From positions 1-56,545 of the forward strand of contig CAZSXS010000007.1 in assembly GCA_964611385.1 (NCBI GenBank): DNA of 56,545 nucleotides, written 5' to 3'. Origin of the DNA: CAZSXS01 sp964611385. Lineage in GTDB: Bacteria; Bacillota; Clostridia; Lachnospirales; CAYPQA01. The position numbers were made by a program, and so were the translations under genes. This document shows, piece after piece, positions 1 to 6,521 of this stretch; positions within the stretch are counted from its first letter, which is position 1, and each line of letters opens with the position of its first letter. The notes beneath the pieces are model-generated. The model searched no databases. It saw nothing but the letters and a program-made list of their open reading frames with translations, and had not been told where the DNA came from.

Positions 1-58
1 TGAAAACTTTTTTCGCCGTTTGAAAAAAGTTTTCCGCCCCCTTCCCCCAAGGTTTTAT
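1..58. repeat. Right end of a hairpin element (copy C, cut by window edge)
   Basis: The first bases hold an incomplete hairpin: GAAAACTTTTTTC (2-14), loop GCCGTTT (15-21), then GAAAAAAGTTTTC (22-34), followed by a C-rich arm ending CCCCCAAGGTTTTAT. The C-rich arm would pair with sequence lying left of the window. The same layout, with loop AAACGGC or its complement, occurs at 42561-42623, 54161-54227 and 54405-54469. By comparison with the complete copy at 54.15-54.48 kb this is the right end of another element, lying just upstream of ispF. The visible apical 13 bp pair perfectly. Confidence 0.7.
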
Positions 59-87
59 CTTTTATCTTTAAGAAAGAAGGCATAAAT

Positions 88-561
88 TTGAGAATTGGAA
101 TTGGATATGATGCCCACCGACTCGCGCCTGAACGGGAACTAATCCTCGGAGGGACTAAAATTCCCTTTGACAAGGGGCTTCTGGGCCACTCGGATGCTGA
201 CGTGCTGACCCATGCTGTCGTGGATGCCCTCTTGGGTGCTGCTGCCATGGGGGATATTGGGACTATGTTTCCTGATACCGATGAGAAGTATAAAAATATT
301 AGTAGCTTGGAGCTCTTGCGGCAGGTCAATGCCGCTCTACTGAAGGAGTTTTTCTCTGTCGTGAATGTTGACGCTACAATTGTTGCACAAGAACCGAAGC
401 TAAGGCCATATATTGAGGATATGAGAGAAAACCTCTCTGCCGCCCTTAATATTCCTGTGAACCGCATCAGTGTGAAGGCCAAAACCGAGGAGGGCCTTGG
501 CTTTACTGGTAGCGGCGAAGGGATGGCGGCTCAGGCAGTTTGCCTACTTAAAAAATTTTAA
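88..561 (+). CDS. ispF: 2-C-methyl-D-erythritol 2,4-cyclodiphosphate synthase
   Basis: IspF cyclises CDP-methylerythritol 2-phosphate to MEcPP, releasing CMP, in the cytosolic non-mevalonate isoprenoid pathway. The 157-residue protein has the full family length. The metal-binding N-terminus GYDAHRL (Asp8, His10), the GHSDADVLTHAVVDALLGA segment with its metal-ligand His, the GDIGTMFPDTD turn and the C-terminal KAKTEEGLGFTGSGEGM substrate loop are all visible. The start is TTG at 88, preceded by AGAAAGAAGG at 71-80. In Bacillus ispF is followed by gltX and cysE; here cysE follows directly after a 219-bp gap. A hairpin repeat element ends just upstream. Identification is secure. Confidence 0.97.
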   Translation: MRIGIGYDAHRLAPERELILGGTKIPFDKGLLGHSDADVLTHAVVDALLGAAAMGDIGTMFPDTDEKYKNISSLELLRQVNAALLKEFFSVVNVDATIVAQEPKLRPYIEDMRENLSAALNIPVNRISVKAKTEEGLGFTGSGEGMAAQAVCLLKKF

Positions 562-624
562 GATCAAATGTTAAGAGACTGAGTATTTGAACAGGAACAA
601 ATTTCACAGAGCGACCTGATGAAA

Positions 625-694
625 GAATCGGAAGGGATACCGCCCGAAACGGCTTACGACCAGTACTAGTGGAGGGCGGTGTCCCTTCCGATTC
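625..694. repeat. Long hairpin between ispF and cysE
   Basis: Bases 625-645 pair with 674-694 over 21 positions with a single G-U/T-G wobble; the core reads GGAAGGGATACCGCCC against GGGCGGTGTCCCTTCC. The loop is 28 nt. No T-run follows on either strand, so this is not a typical Rho-independent terminator. It lacks the T-box AGGGTGGNACCGCG signature, though it sits where a cysE leader would be expected. Its role is unknown. Confidence 0.65.
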
Positions 695-729
695 ATGGGC
701 GTAAACACCACCATCGCTTGGTTCGTTAT

Positions 730-758
730 TTGTTATCAGTGCCCGTTCAAAGTATACT
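730..758 (+). promoter_or_regulatory. Probable sigma-A promoter of cysE
   Basis: TTGTTA (730-735) and TATACT (753-758) are separated by exactly 17 bp, and the -10 box lies 22 bp before the cysE start. This suggests cysE and the genes after it have their own promoter downstream of the long hairpin. Confidence 0.55.
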
Positions 759-780
759 TGCAGACACTAGGATGTGATTT

Positions 781-1404
781 ATGCTGAAAGACCAAATTAA
801 AACGATCAAGGCCAATGATCCGGCCATTAAAAGTTCCCTTGAGGTAATTCTGTATCCCAGCTTTTGGGCCATTAGTTTTCATCGAATCGGACATTTTCTC
901 TATACCAAAAGGCTCTTCTTCATTGCTCGCCTCGTTTCCCAGTTTTCACGCTGGATCACGGGCATCGAAATTCATCCGGGTGCCAAAATCGGCAAAGGCT
1001 TGTTTATAGACCACGGTATGGGTGTGGTAATCGGTGAAACCTGTGAAATTGGGGATAATGTGCTGATTTATCAAGGCGCAACCTTGGGTGGGACCGGCAA
1101 GGATAAAGGCAAAAGACACCCAACCATCGGTAATAATGTCATGATCGGCGCCGGTGTAAAGGTCCTTGGCCCCTTCAAGGTGGGGGATAATTCCAGGATC
1201 GGTGCCGGCTCTGTAGTCTTGCAGGAGGTGCCGGAAGGCTCTACGGTGGTGGGCATACCTGGCCGTGTGCTGAAGAAGGAGCGAGAAAAGGACTCCCTGG
1301 ATCAGGTGAAGCTCCCTGATCCCGTCTCTATGGAACTTTGCCGTCTTCAACACCGAATCGAAGCGTTGGAAAAGCTGATTGCAAAAGGAGAATCCCATAA
1401 ATAA
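781..1404 (+). CDS. cysE: Serine O-acetyltransferase
   Basis: CysE makes O-acetyl-L-serine from serine and acetyl-CoA, the first step of cysteine synthesis, in the cytosol. The 207-residue protein has the short helical N-terminal region of Gram-positive CysE, then a left-handed beta-helix of hexapeptide repeats (roughly residues 60-165) containing the family segment around IHPGAKIGKGLFIDHGMG with the catalytic His of DHG, and GGTGKDKGKRHPTIG. The ATG start at 781 follows AGGATGTG. The partner gene cysS, usually next in this cluster, is absent; mrnC follows within a few bases. The probable promoter lies at 730-758. Confidence 0.96.
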   Translation: MLKDQIKTIKANDPAIKSSLEVILYPSFWAISFHRIGHFLYTKRLFFIARLVSQFSRWITGIEIHPGAKIGKGLFIDHGMGVVIGETCEIGDNVLIYQGATLGGTGKDKGKRHPTIGNNVMIGAGVKVLGPFKVGDNSRIGAGSVVLQEVPEGSTVVGIPGRVLKKEREKDSLDQVKLPDPVSMELCRLQHRIEALEKLIAKGESHK

Positions 1405-1408
1405 ACCT

Positions 1409-1813
1409 ATGAAAAATATGACTGAGCTGTCACCTTTAAGCTTGGCTTATATCGGTGACGGCGTTTTTGAGCTTTTGGTACGAAGCATGATCCTTTCGGA
1501 CAAGCCAGCCAAGGAGCTGCACGAGGATGCAAAGTCCTATGTCTGCGCCGAAGCCCAGGCCAAGATGTATTTTAAGATCATTGATTTGCTGGATGAGGAG
1601 GAGCGAGCCGTCCTGAAACGGGGCCGTAACGCAAAAACAGCCTCCCGGAAAAGCTGCCGTGTCACAGACTACCATCATGCAACCGCATTGGAAGCGCTGT
1701 TCGGCTACCTTTATTTGATGAAACGAACGGAAAGAATTGAGTATTTATTTAAAATCTGTACAGAAGAAGCCGCAGGAAACGAGACGGCGCAAGGAGGCAG
1801 TCATGCAAATTGA
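1409..1813 (+). CDS. mrnC: Mini-ribonuclease III
   Basis: MrnC is a homodimeric double-strand-specific RNase made of an RNase III catalytic domain without the dsRNA-binding domain; in Bacillus it matures 23S rRNA ends. The 134-residue product contains SLAYIGDGVFELLVR and the ALEALFGYLYL segment with the acidic active-site residues. The ATG at 1409 lies 5 bp after the cysE stop, so translation is probably coupled. The best Shine-Dalgarno (AAGGAG at 1385-1390) is 18 bp away, and an in-frame ATA at 1397 is better spaced, so the exact start is uncertain. The 3' end overlaps rlmB by 11 bp. Confidence 0.93.
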   Translation: MKNMTELSPLSLAYIGDGVFELLVRSMILSDKPAKELHEDAKSYVCAEAQAKMYFKIIDLLDEEERAVLKRGRNAKTASRKSCRVTDYHHATALEALFGYLYLMKRTERIEYLFKICTEEAAGNETAQGGSHAN

Positions 1814-2528
1814 GGGACGTAATGCCGTCCTGGAGGCATTAAAAAACAGGGGCATTGATAAGCTGTATATTAAAAACACGGAGGCTGACGGGAGCTTGCG
1901 AGTCATCCTAAAGCTTGCTGCCGACGGGAAGGTGCCCGTCATAAAGTTGGACGGCAAGCTTCTTGATAAGATGTCCGAGTCCGGAAAGCATCAAGGGGTC
2001 ATTGCCCTGTGTCCAGAGTACAGCTATGCAGAGGTTTCGGATTTCTTTGCCCTTGCAGAACAAAAGGCGGAGCCTCCTTTTATTGTAGTCCTGGACGGCA
2101 TTACCGACCCGCACAATCTGGGCGCCATCATTCGAAGCGCCGAGGCTGCCGGGGTTCATGGCATCATCATCCCAAAACGCCGGGCTGCTACAGTCAACGC
2201 TGTGGTAGCCAAGGTTTCGGCGGGAGCACTAGCCCATGTGTTGATTGCCAGAGTCACCAATATTTCTCGAGAAATTCAAGAACTGAAGCAGCGGAACTGT
2301 TGGGTTTTTGGAGCGGATATGCACGGTGCCCTTCACTATCAATCGGATTTGAAGGGGCCCATCGCCCTTGTCATCGGAGACGAAGGGGAGGGCATCAGCA
2401 AGCTGGTTTTGGAGCAATGTGATTTTAAGATCAAAATACCTATGCGGGGACAAATCTCGTCATTAAACGCATCCGTTGCGGCCGGTGTGTTGATGTACGA
2501 AGCGCTGAGACAGAGAACGCTTGGCTAG
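1803..2528 (+). CDS. rlmB: 23S rRNA (guanosine-2'-O-)-methyltransferase, TrmH/SpoU family
   Basis: A SPOUT-class methyltransferase that 2'-O-methylates a ribose, most likely G2251 of 23S rRNA or its equivalent. The 241-residue protein has an N-terminal substrate-binding domain (EGRNAVLEALKNRG) and a C-terminal knotted SAM domain with motif 1 DPHNLGAIIRSAEAAG, motif 2 VIGDEGEGIS and motif 3 SLNASVAAGVLMYE. The start at ATG 1803 is fixed by AAGGAGG at 1791-1797; in-frame codons upstream lie inside mrnC. It overlaps mrnC by 11 bp and rae1 by 8 bp, so the set is translationally coupled. Confidence 0.95.
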   Translation: MQIEGRNAVLEALKNRGIDKLYIKNTEADGSLRVILKLAADGKVPVIKLDGKLLDKMSESGKHQGVIALCPEYSYAEVSDFFALAEQKAEPPFIVVLDGITDPHNLGAIIRSAEAAGVHGIIIPKRRAATVNAVVAKVSAGALAHVLIARVTNISREIQELKQRNCWVFGADMHGALHYQSDLKGPIALVIGDEGEGISKLVLEQCDFKIKIPMRGQISSLNASVAAGVLMYEALRQRTLG

Positions 2529-3054
2529 GAAAAAGGATTTTCTCCTGGTAGACGGTTACAATATTATTCACGCATGGGACGAGCTTCGGGAACTTGCCGC
2601 CGGTTCGCTTTTTGAAGCGCGTGTTCGCTTATTGGATATTTTATGTAATTACCAAGGCTACAGACAGATTGAGGTGATCGTTGTTTTTGACGCCCACAAG
2701 GTCAAGTCCACGGAGAATATAGAGCGTTACAATAACATCACCATTGTCTATACCAAGGAAGCGGAAACCGCCGACAATTACATTGAGCGGGTAACGAACA
2801 TTCTTGGGAGAGATTACAGAATTTTTGTTGCCACCTCCGATAGCATGGAGCAGCTGATTATCCAAAGCCGCGGAGGTTACAGAATATCGGCCACGGAGCT
2901 AAAGCATCTGGTCAAATCTACCAACAGGGAGATCCGGGAGACCATCGTCATGGCAAAGGAAGTAAAGAAGAATCAACTTTTTTACAGTCTGGATGAAAAG
3001 ACACGAGGACTTTTGGATAAAATGAGAAGAGGTGAAAGTATTGACGGACAATGA
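2521..3054 (+). CDS. rae1: NYN-domain ribosome-associated endoribonuclease (YacP/Rae1)
   Basis: YacP/Rae1 proteins are PIN-like NYN nucleases; the Bacillus enzyme enters the ribosomal A site and cleaves certain mRNAs. The 177-residue sequence opens with the typical FLLVDGYNIIHAW, followed by the acidic positions in VVFDAHKV and TKEAETADNYIER, and VATSDSMEQLIIQSRGG. The start is a TTG at 2521 overlapping the rlmB stop by 8 bp. The order rlmB-yacP-sigH is conserved in Firmicutes, which supports the assignment. Confidence 0.93.
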   Translation: MARKKDFLLVDGYNIIHAWDELRELAAGSLFEARVRLLDILCNYQGYRQIEVIVVFDAHKVKSTENIERYNNITIVYTKEAETADNYIERVTNILGRDYRIFVATSDSMEQLIIQSRGGYRISATELKHLVKSTNREIRETIVMAKEVKKNQLFYSLDEKTRGLLDKMRRGESIDGQ

Positions 3055-3628
3055 GAAAGGGAATCTGATTGGCATGGATGAAACGCTAATCGAACGCTTC
3101 AGGCTCGGCGATGAAAAGGCTTTGGATATGCTGATTAACAAAAACAAGCAGCTGGTCAAGCATGTAGCGAAGGATTTTTATATGGTGGGGGCCGACAAGG
3201 AGGACATACTCCAAGAGGGGATGATCGGCTTGTTTAAGGCAATTCGGGACTACAAGCCGGAGCGGGGCAATTTTTACAGCTTTGCAAAGCTAGTCATCAG
3301 CCGCCAAATTTATTCTGCCATCAAAGCTTCCAACCGCCAAAAGCACCTGCCTCTAAACAACTCCATCTCCACAGACGAGCTGCTTTTCCAAGACGGCGAA
3401 GCCATTCTTCCCAGTCCAGAGAGCCTGCTCTTAGACAGGGAAAGCAAGGAAGCCATCCAAAAGGGCCTGGAGGGGCTCCTAAGCCGCCTGGAGCTGCGGG
3501 TTTTGTCCCTGTACATAGAAGGAAGAAGCTATACTCAAATTAGTAAGCTCATCGAACGGGATAGAAAGACCATAGACAATGCCCTGCAAAGGGTAAGGAA
3601 AAAGGCGGAGAAGCTTTATATACAGTGA
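3041..3628 (+). CDS. sigH: RNA polymerase sporulation/stationary-phase sigma factor SigH
   Basis: A sigma-70 family factor of the SigH (Spo0H) type, which in spore formers drives early sporulation and stationary-phase genes. Region 2 is visible around KQLVKHVAKDFYMVG..KEDILQEGMIGLFKAI, and region 4 around RVLSLYIEGRSYTQISKLIERDRKTIDNAL (a helix-turn-helix). I chose TTG 3041 because AAGAGGTGA (3027-3035) is 5 bp upstream; a GTG at 3032 in the same frame is the alternative and would add three residues. The gene overlaps the rae1 3' end by 14 bp. In relatives rpmG-secE-nusG follow; here they are absent. Confidence 0.93.
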   Translation: MTDNEKGNLIGMDETLIERFRLGDEKALDMLINKNKQLVKHVAKDFYMVGADKEDILQEGMIGLFKAIRDYKPERGNFYSFAKLVISRQIYSAIKASNRQKHLPLNNSISTDELLFQDGEAILPSPESLLLDRESKEAIQKGLEGLLSRLELRVLSLYIEGRSYTQISKLIERDRKTIDNALQRVRKKAEKLYIQ

Positions 3629-3649
3629 CTATATTCTGGAGGTGATGTC

Positions 3650-3907
3650 ATGAAGCGGATTCCCATCGGCAGTTCCGATTTTATACGCATAAGAAGCAAT
3701 CAGTATTATTATGTGGATAAAACCATGCTTATTGCAGCGCTTTTGGATGTAGGCAGCCTTGTTACTCTGATCACCCGTCCGCATCGCTTTGGCAAGACCT
3801 TAAACATGACGACCATTAAGGCTTTTTTTGACATCACTGAGAACAACCAGGAACTGTTTTCTGGCTTAAACTATAAAAAATTAAACACTAATCGGAGGCA
3901 ATCATGA
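3650..3907 (+). pseudogene. Truncated AAA-ATPase-like protein (N-terminal fragment)
   Basis: The 85-residue product matches only the beginning of the AAA-ATPase-like / PD-(D/E)XK family common in Clostridia: MKRIPIGSSDFIRIR, YYVDKTMLI and the Walker A-like region RPHRFGKTLNM. Full-length members have about 500-580 residues with a nuclease-like C-terminus; none of that is present, and the sequence turns into NYKKLNTNRRQS and stops. The GGTGATG ribosome site and GTG/ATG start near 3650 are intact. The stop overlaps the next gene's start by 4 bp. I read it as a remnant left by a deletion that joined it to the following gene. Confidence 0.75.
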
Positions 3908-5004
3908 AGAGCAAACTAGGAAGATTTGAAGCATTTATAAATGGAGGAAGGAAAAGAAAAATTACATCCCTAATCATCTCATCGGTAGCAGCAGCAACCA
4001 TCTGTGTACCCTTGTCAGCATCAATGTATGTGCCAGTCGTCGCAAGTGATTCAGTTGTGGTAGCGGCTCAGGAAGTGCCTGCTTCTGTAGATATAAATGC
4101 ACCAGCAACGCTACAGCAAGAAAATTACCTTTCTGTTGTGGGTGAAGTGATAGAAATCAGCGATACGCAGATCAGCATTAAGACAGAAGATCAAAATGAT
4201 CCAGAACTCAGCCTCAACATTGATATCAATAAGACTTATGTCGTAGACAATACAACACGAACAGCAGTCAGCCTGAAAGAGATCAACAAAGGCGACACCA
4301 TTTATGCGACCATCAGCCAGGCAATGACCCTCAGTATTCCTCCGCAGTCTTATGCCCATGCGATCATCGTCAATGTGGAGAAGGATAAGGCTCCGGCGCA
4401 TTTTATCACCGTTGGACAAGTGACACCAAATGAGGATGGTAGCGTTACAGTTTTAAGTGAGGATCAAGGGTTTTTGATCACTATATTGCCAGAGAATCCC
4501 ATAGCACCCTACAAGACAAGGCAAATCGTGAGCCTGGAAGACATTCAGGTAGGAACAGAACTCTTTGCATGGTTTGAACTGATGACCCTGAGTCTGCCAG
4601 CACAGGCAACAGCCGATGCAGTCCTTCTGGGCGGGCAAAAGGAACTACCTCTTGAGGAGCAAGGCATCGGTGGTCAAGGTGTTGCTGATACTAGCGCTGT
4701 TGTTCAAGGCGCTGGCGGTCTGAGCATTGCTGATCTAAAGCTATCGGCAGACATCGAGCTCCAACAGCTTGACGGCGTATTCTACCTACCCTTAAGGCCC
4801 ATCGTTGAAGCGTTAGGCTTGACGATTAACTGGAACGAAGCTAAGCAATCCATTACAATCGAATTAGACGGACTTACCTGCGAACTCACCATCGGTTCAA
4901 AAACGGTAAGCCTGGGTGACCAGAAGCTTGAACTGGACAATGCGCCCGTACTCATCGACAGCAAGACGCATGTGCCGATGCAGGTACTAGGTTTAATGAA
5001 GTAA
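3904..5004 (+). CDS. Secreted protein with copper-amine-oxidase-N-like domain
   Basis: The 366-residue protein starts with a positively charged segment and a hydrophobic stretch (about residues 18-45) typical of a signal peptide. Two similar beta-rich segments follow (about 73-160 and 163-245), each containing a 'TLSIPPQ/TLSLPAQ..A.A' motif, suggesting an internal duplication. The C-terminus (about 280-366) resembles the copper-amine-oxidase N-terminal-like stalk domain (FYLPLRPIVEALGLTINW, PVLIDSKTHVPMQ) found in many clostridial surface proteins. GGAGG at 3894-3898 supports the ATG at 3904. The function is unknown; a cell-surface role is inferred. Confidence 0.8.
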   Translation: MKSKLGRFEAFINGGRKRKITSLIISSVAAATICVPLSASMYVPVVASDSVVVAAQEVPASVDINAPATLQQENYLSVVGEVIEISDTQISIKTEDQNDPELSLNIDINKTYVVDNTTRTAVSLKEINKGDTIYATISQAMTLSIPPQSYAHAIIVNVEKDKAPAHFITVGQVTPNEDGSVTVLSEDQGFLITILPENPIAPYKTRQIVSLEDIQVGTELFAWFELMTLSLPAQATADAVLLGGQKELPLEEQGIGGQGVADTSAVVQGAGGLSIADLKLSADIELQQLDGVFYLPLRPIVEALGLTINWNEAKQSITIELDGLTCELTIGSKTVSLGDQKLELDNAPVLIDSKTHVPMQVLGLMK

Positions 5005-5034
5005 TTAAATAAAGTAAGGAGAGAGTAAGAGCAT

Positions 5035-5736
5035 ATGAACTATAAAGAAAGCTTTATCGAGTTTATGGTACAATCAGGGGTATTGACCTTTGGCGACTTC
5101 ACCACCAAAAGCGGAAGAAAAACGCCCTATTTCATCAACACCGGCAATTACAAAACCGGAGCCCAGATCTCCCGCTTAGGAGAGTATTATGCGGCCTTTA
5201 TGAACGAAAACTTTACTGAACTGGAAGGCGCTTTTCTGTACGGCCCGGCCTATAAAGGCATCGTCTTAGCATCAGCCGCGGCGGCGGCGCTTTACCGTCA
5301 ATATCAAACAGACCTTCCCGTCACCTATAACCGCAAGGAGGCCAAGGATCACGGAGAGGGTGGTAGTTTAATCGGCTACCTTCCGCAAAAGGGTGACTCC
5401 GCCTACATCATTGAAGATGTGATCACCGCCGGAACCAGTGTCCGTGAAAGCATGAGTATACTCAATCACTATGAAGTCGGCTGCAAGGGTCTTCTCATCT
5501 CCGTCGATCGCTGTGAGTTGGGTCAAAACGGTATTACAGCCAAGGAGGAAATCCTACAGGAGTTTGGTATCAAGACCTACGCGATCGTTACCATCAGAGA
5601 CATCTGTGCCTACCTCTACAACAGGCCTATTTGCCTCACGAAAGACGCTGAGCCCGTGGTTTTGATTGACGACACGATGAAGGAAAGAATAGAAATTTAT
5701 TTGAAACAGTATGGAGAGCCAGTGGGAGAAAGATAG
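5035..5736 (+). CDS. pyrE: Orotate phosphoribosyltransferase
   Basis: PyrE joins orotate to PRPP to give OMP in de novo pyrimidine synthesis. The 233-residue protein shows FGDFTTKSGRKTPYFINTG at the N-terminus, the catalytic loop lysine region YNRKEAKDHGEGG and the PRPP-binding motif YIIEDVITAGTS. The ATG at 5035 follows AGGAGAGA. It stands apart from other pyr genes: a secreted protein lies upstream and a PNPOx-fold gene downstream. No attenuator such as a PyrR site was recognised in the 30 bp before it. Confidence 0.96.
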   Translation: MNYKESFIEFMVQSGVLTFGDFTTKSGRKTPYFINTGNYKTGAQISRLGEYYAAFMNENFTELEGAFLYGPAYKGIVLASAAAAALYRQYQTDLPVTYNRKEAKDHGEGGSLIGYLPQKGDSAYIIEDVITAGTSVRESMSILNHYEVGCKGLLISVDRCELGQNGITAKEEILQEFGIKTYAIVTIRDICAYLYNRPICLTKDAEPVVLIDDTMKERIEIYLKQYGEPVGER

Positions 5737-5763
5737 GTATAGTAAAGTTTAGGGGGGTATCCA

Positions 5764-6213
5764 ATGAATCAGTTCAATGATGCAATCAAGATTTTGAGCG
5801 AACGTTTTGGGAAAGACAGTCTTATTTCCATCGCAACAATGGACGGCAGTCGTCCTTCCGTGCGCACTGTGGATGCTTACTATGAAGATGGTGCTTTCTA
5901 TGTCGTTACATATGCGCTCTCAAACAAGATGAAGCAGATCGGTGTCAACCCCGAAGTTGCCATCTGTGGTGAGTGGTTCACTGCTCATGGTATCGGCGAA
6001 AACCTGGGCTACGTCCGTGAAGAGAGCAACGAGGCGATGATGACGAAACTACGTGAGGCCTTCGTCGCATGGTATAGCAATGGTCACGTCAATGAGAACG
6101 ACCCTAACACCTGCCTGTTGCGTATCCGACTTACAGACGGCGTATTGATTGACCATGAAAAGAAGTATGGAGCTTGGCAGTATAAGCTGGATTTTGTTAA
6201 CCAGACGACGTAG
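5764..6213 (+). CDS. Pyridoxamine 5'-phosphate oxidase-fold protein
   Basis: A 149-residue split-barrel flavin-binding-fold protein of the PNPOx-like/general stress 26 group. DSLISIATMDGSRPSVRTVDAYYEDGAFYVVT is the standard opening, and NKMKQIGVNPEVAICGEWF the middle. Small members of this group bind FMN, F420 or heme, and substrates usually cannot be predicted; an oxidoreductase role is only inferred. The ATG at 5764 follows AGGGGGG at about 5750-5757. A strong terminator lies 200 bp downstream (6413-6454). Confidence 0.85.
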   Translation: MNQFNDAIKILSERFGKDSLISIATMDGSRPSVRTVDAYYEDGAFYVVTYALSNKMKQIGVNPEVAICGEWFTAHGIGENLGYVREESNEAMMTKLREAFVAWYSNGHVNENDPNTCLLRIRLTDGVLIDHEKKYGAWQYKLDFVNQTT

Positions 6214-6412
6214 AGTACAGGTAGACGCAATGTTATAGTAGGTGTTCTGAGGCTTATACTTGGATGCCATGTTACTTGACATGTGCTGTGATTAATGCCT
6301 TTTGTAGTATAGTAGAACAGTAGCACGCATGATTTTATTTTAGTACATGTAGCATTGAATCAAGAAGATCTTCAACATCCCTCTCACACCTTTTTTCATG
6401 AGATTCCTAAAC
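6214..6412. other. Non-coding stretch, nothing recognised
   Basis: Together with the terminator that follows, this forms a 308-bp gap before the next gene start at 6522. A TTGACA occurs near 6276 but has no -10 box at normal spacing. I see no conserved gene, tRNA or repeat here. Confidence 0.5.
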
Positions 6413-6454
6413 AAAAGAACAGCCGCCAAAATTTTTCATGGCGGCTGTTCTTTT
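6413..6454. terminator. Rho-independent terminator
   Basis: AAAAGAACAGCCGCCA (6413-6428) pairs perfectly with TGGCGGCTGTTCTTTT (6439-6454) around a 10-nt loop, followed by ATTT on the plus strand. It separates pyrE/PNPOx from the sigma/ABC operon. Confidence 0.85.
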
Positions 6455-6521
6455 ATTTCCCAACCTTTTTCAAAATCTACGCACTTATATAATAAGTCCT
6501 ATGAAAGCTGAGGTTTCATTT

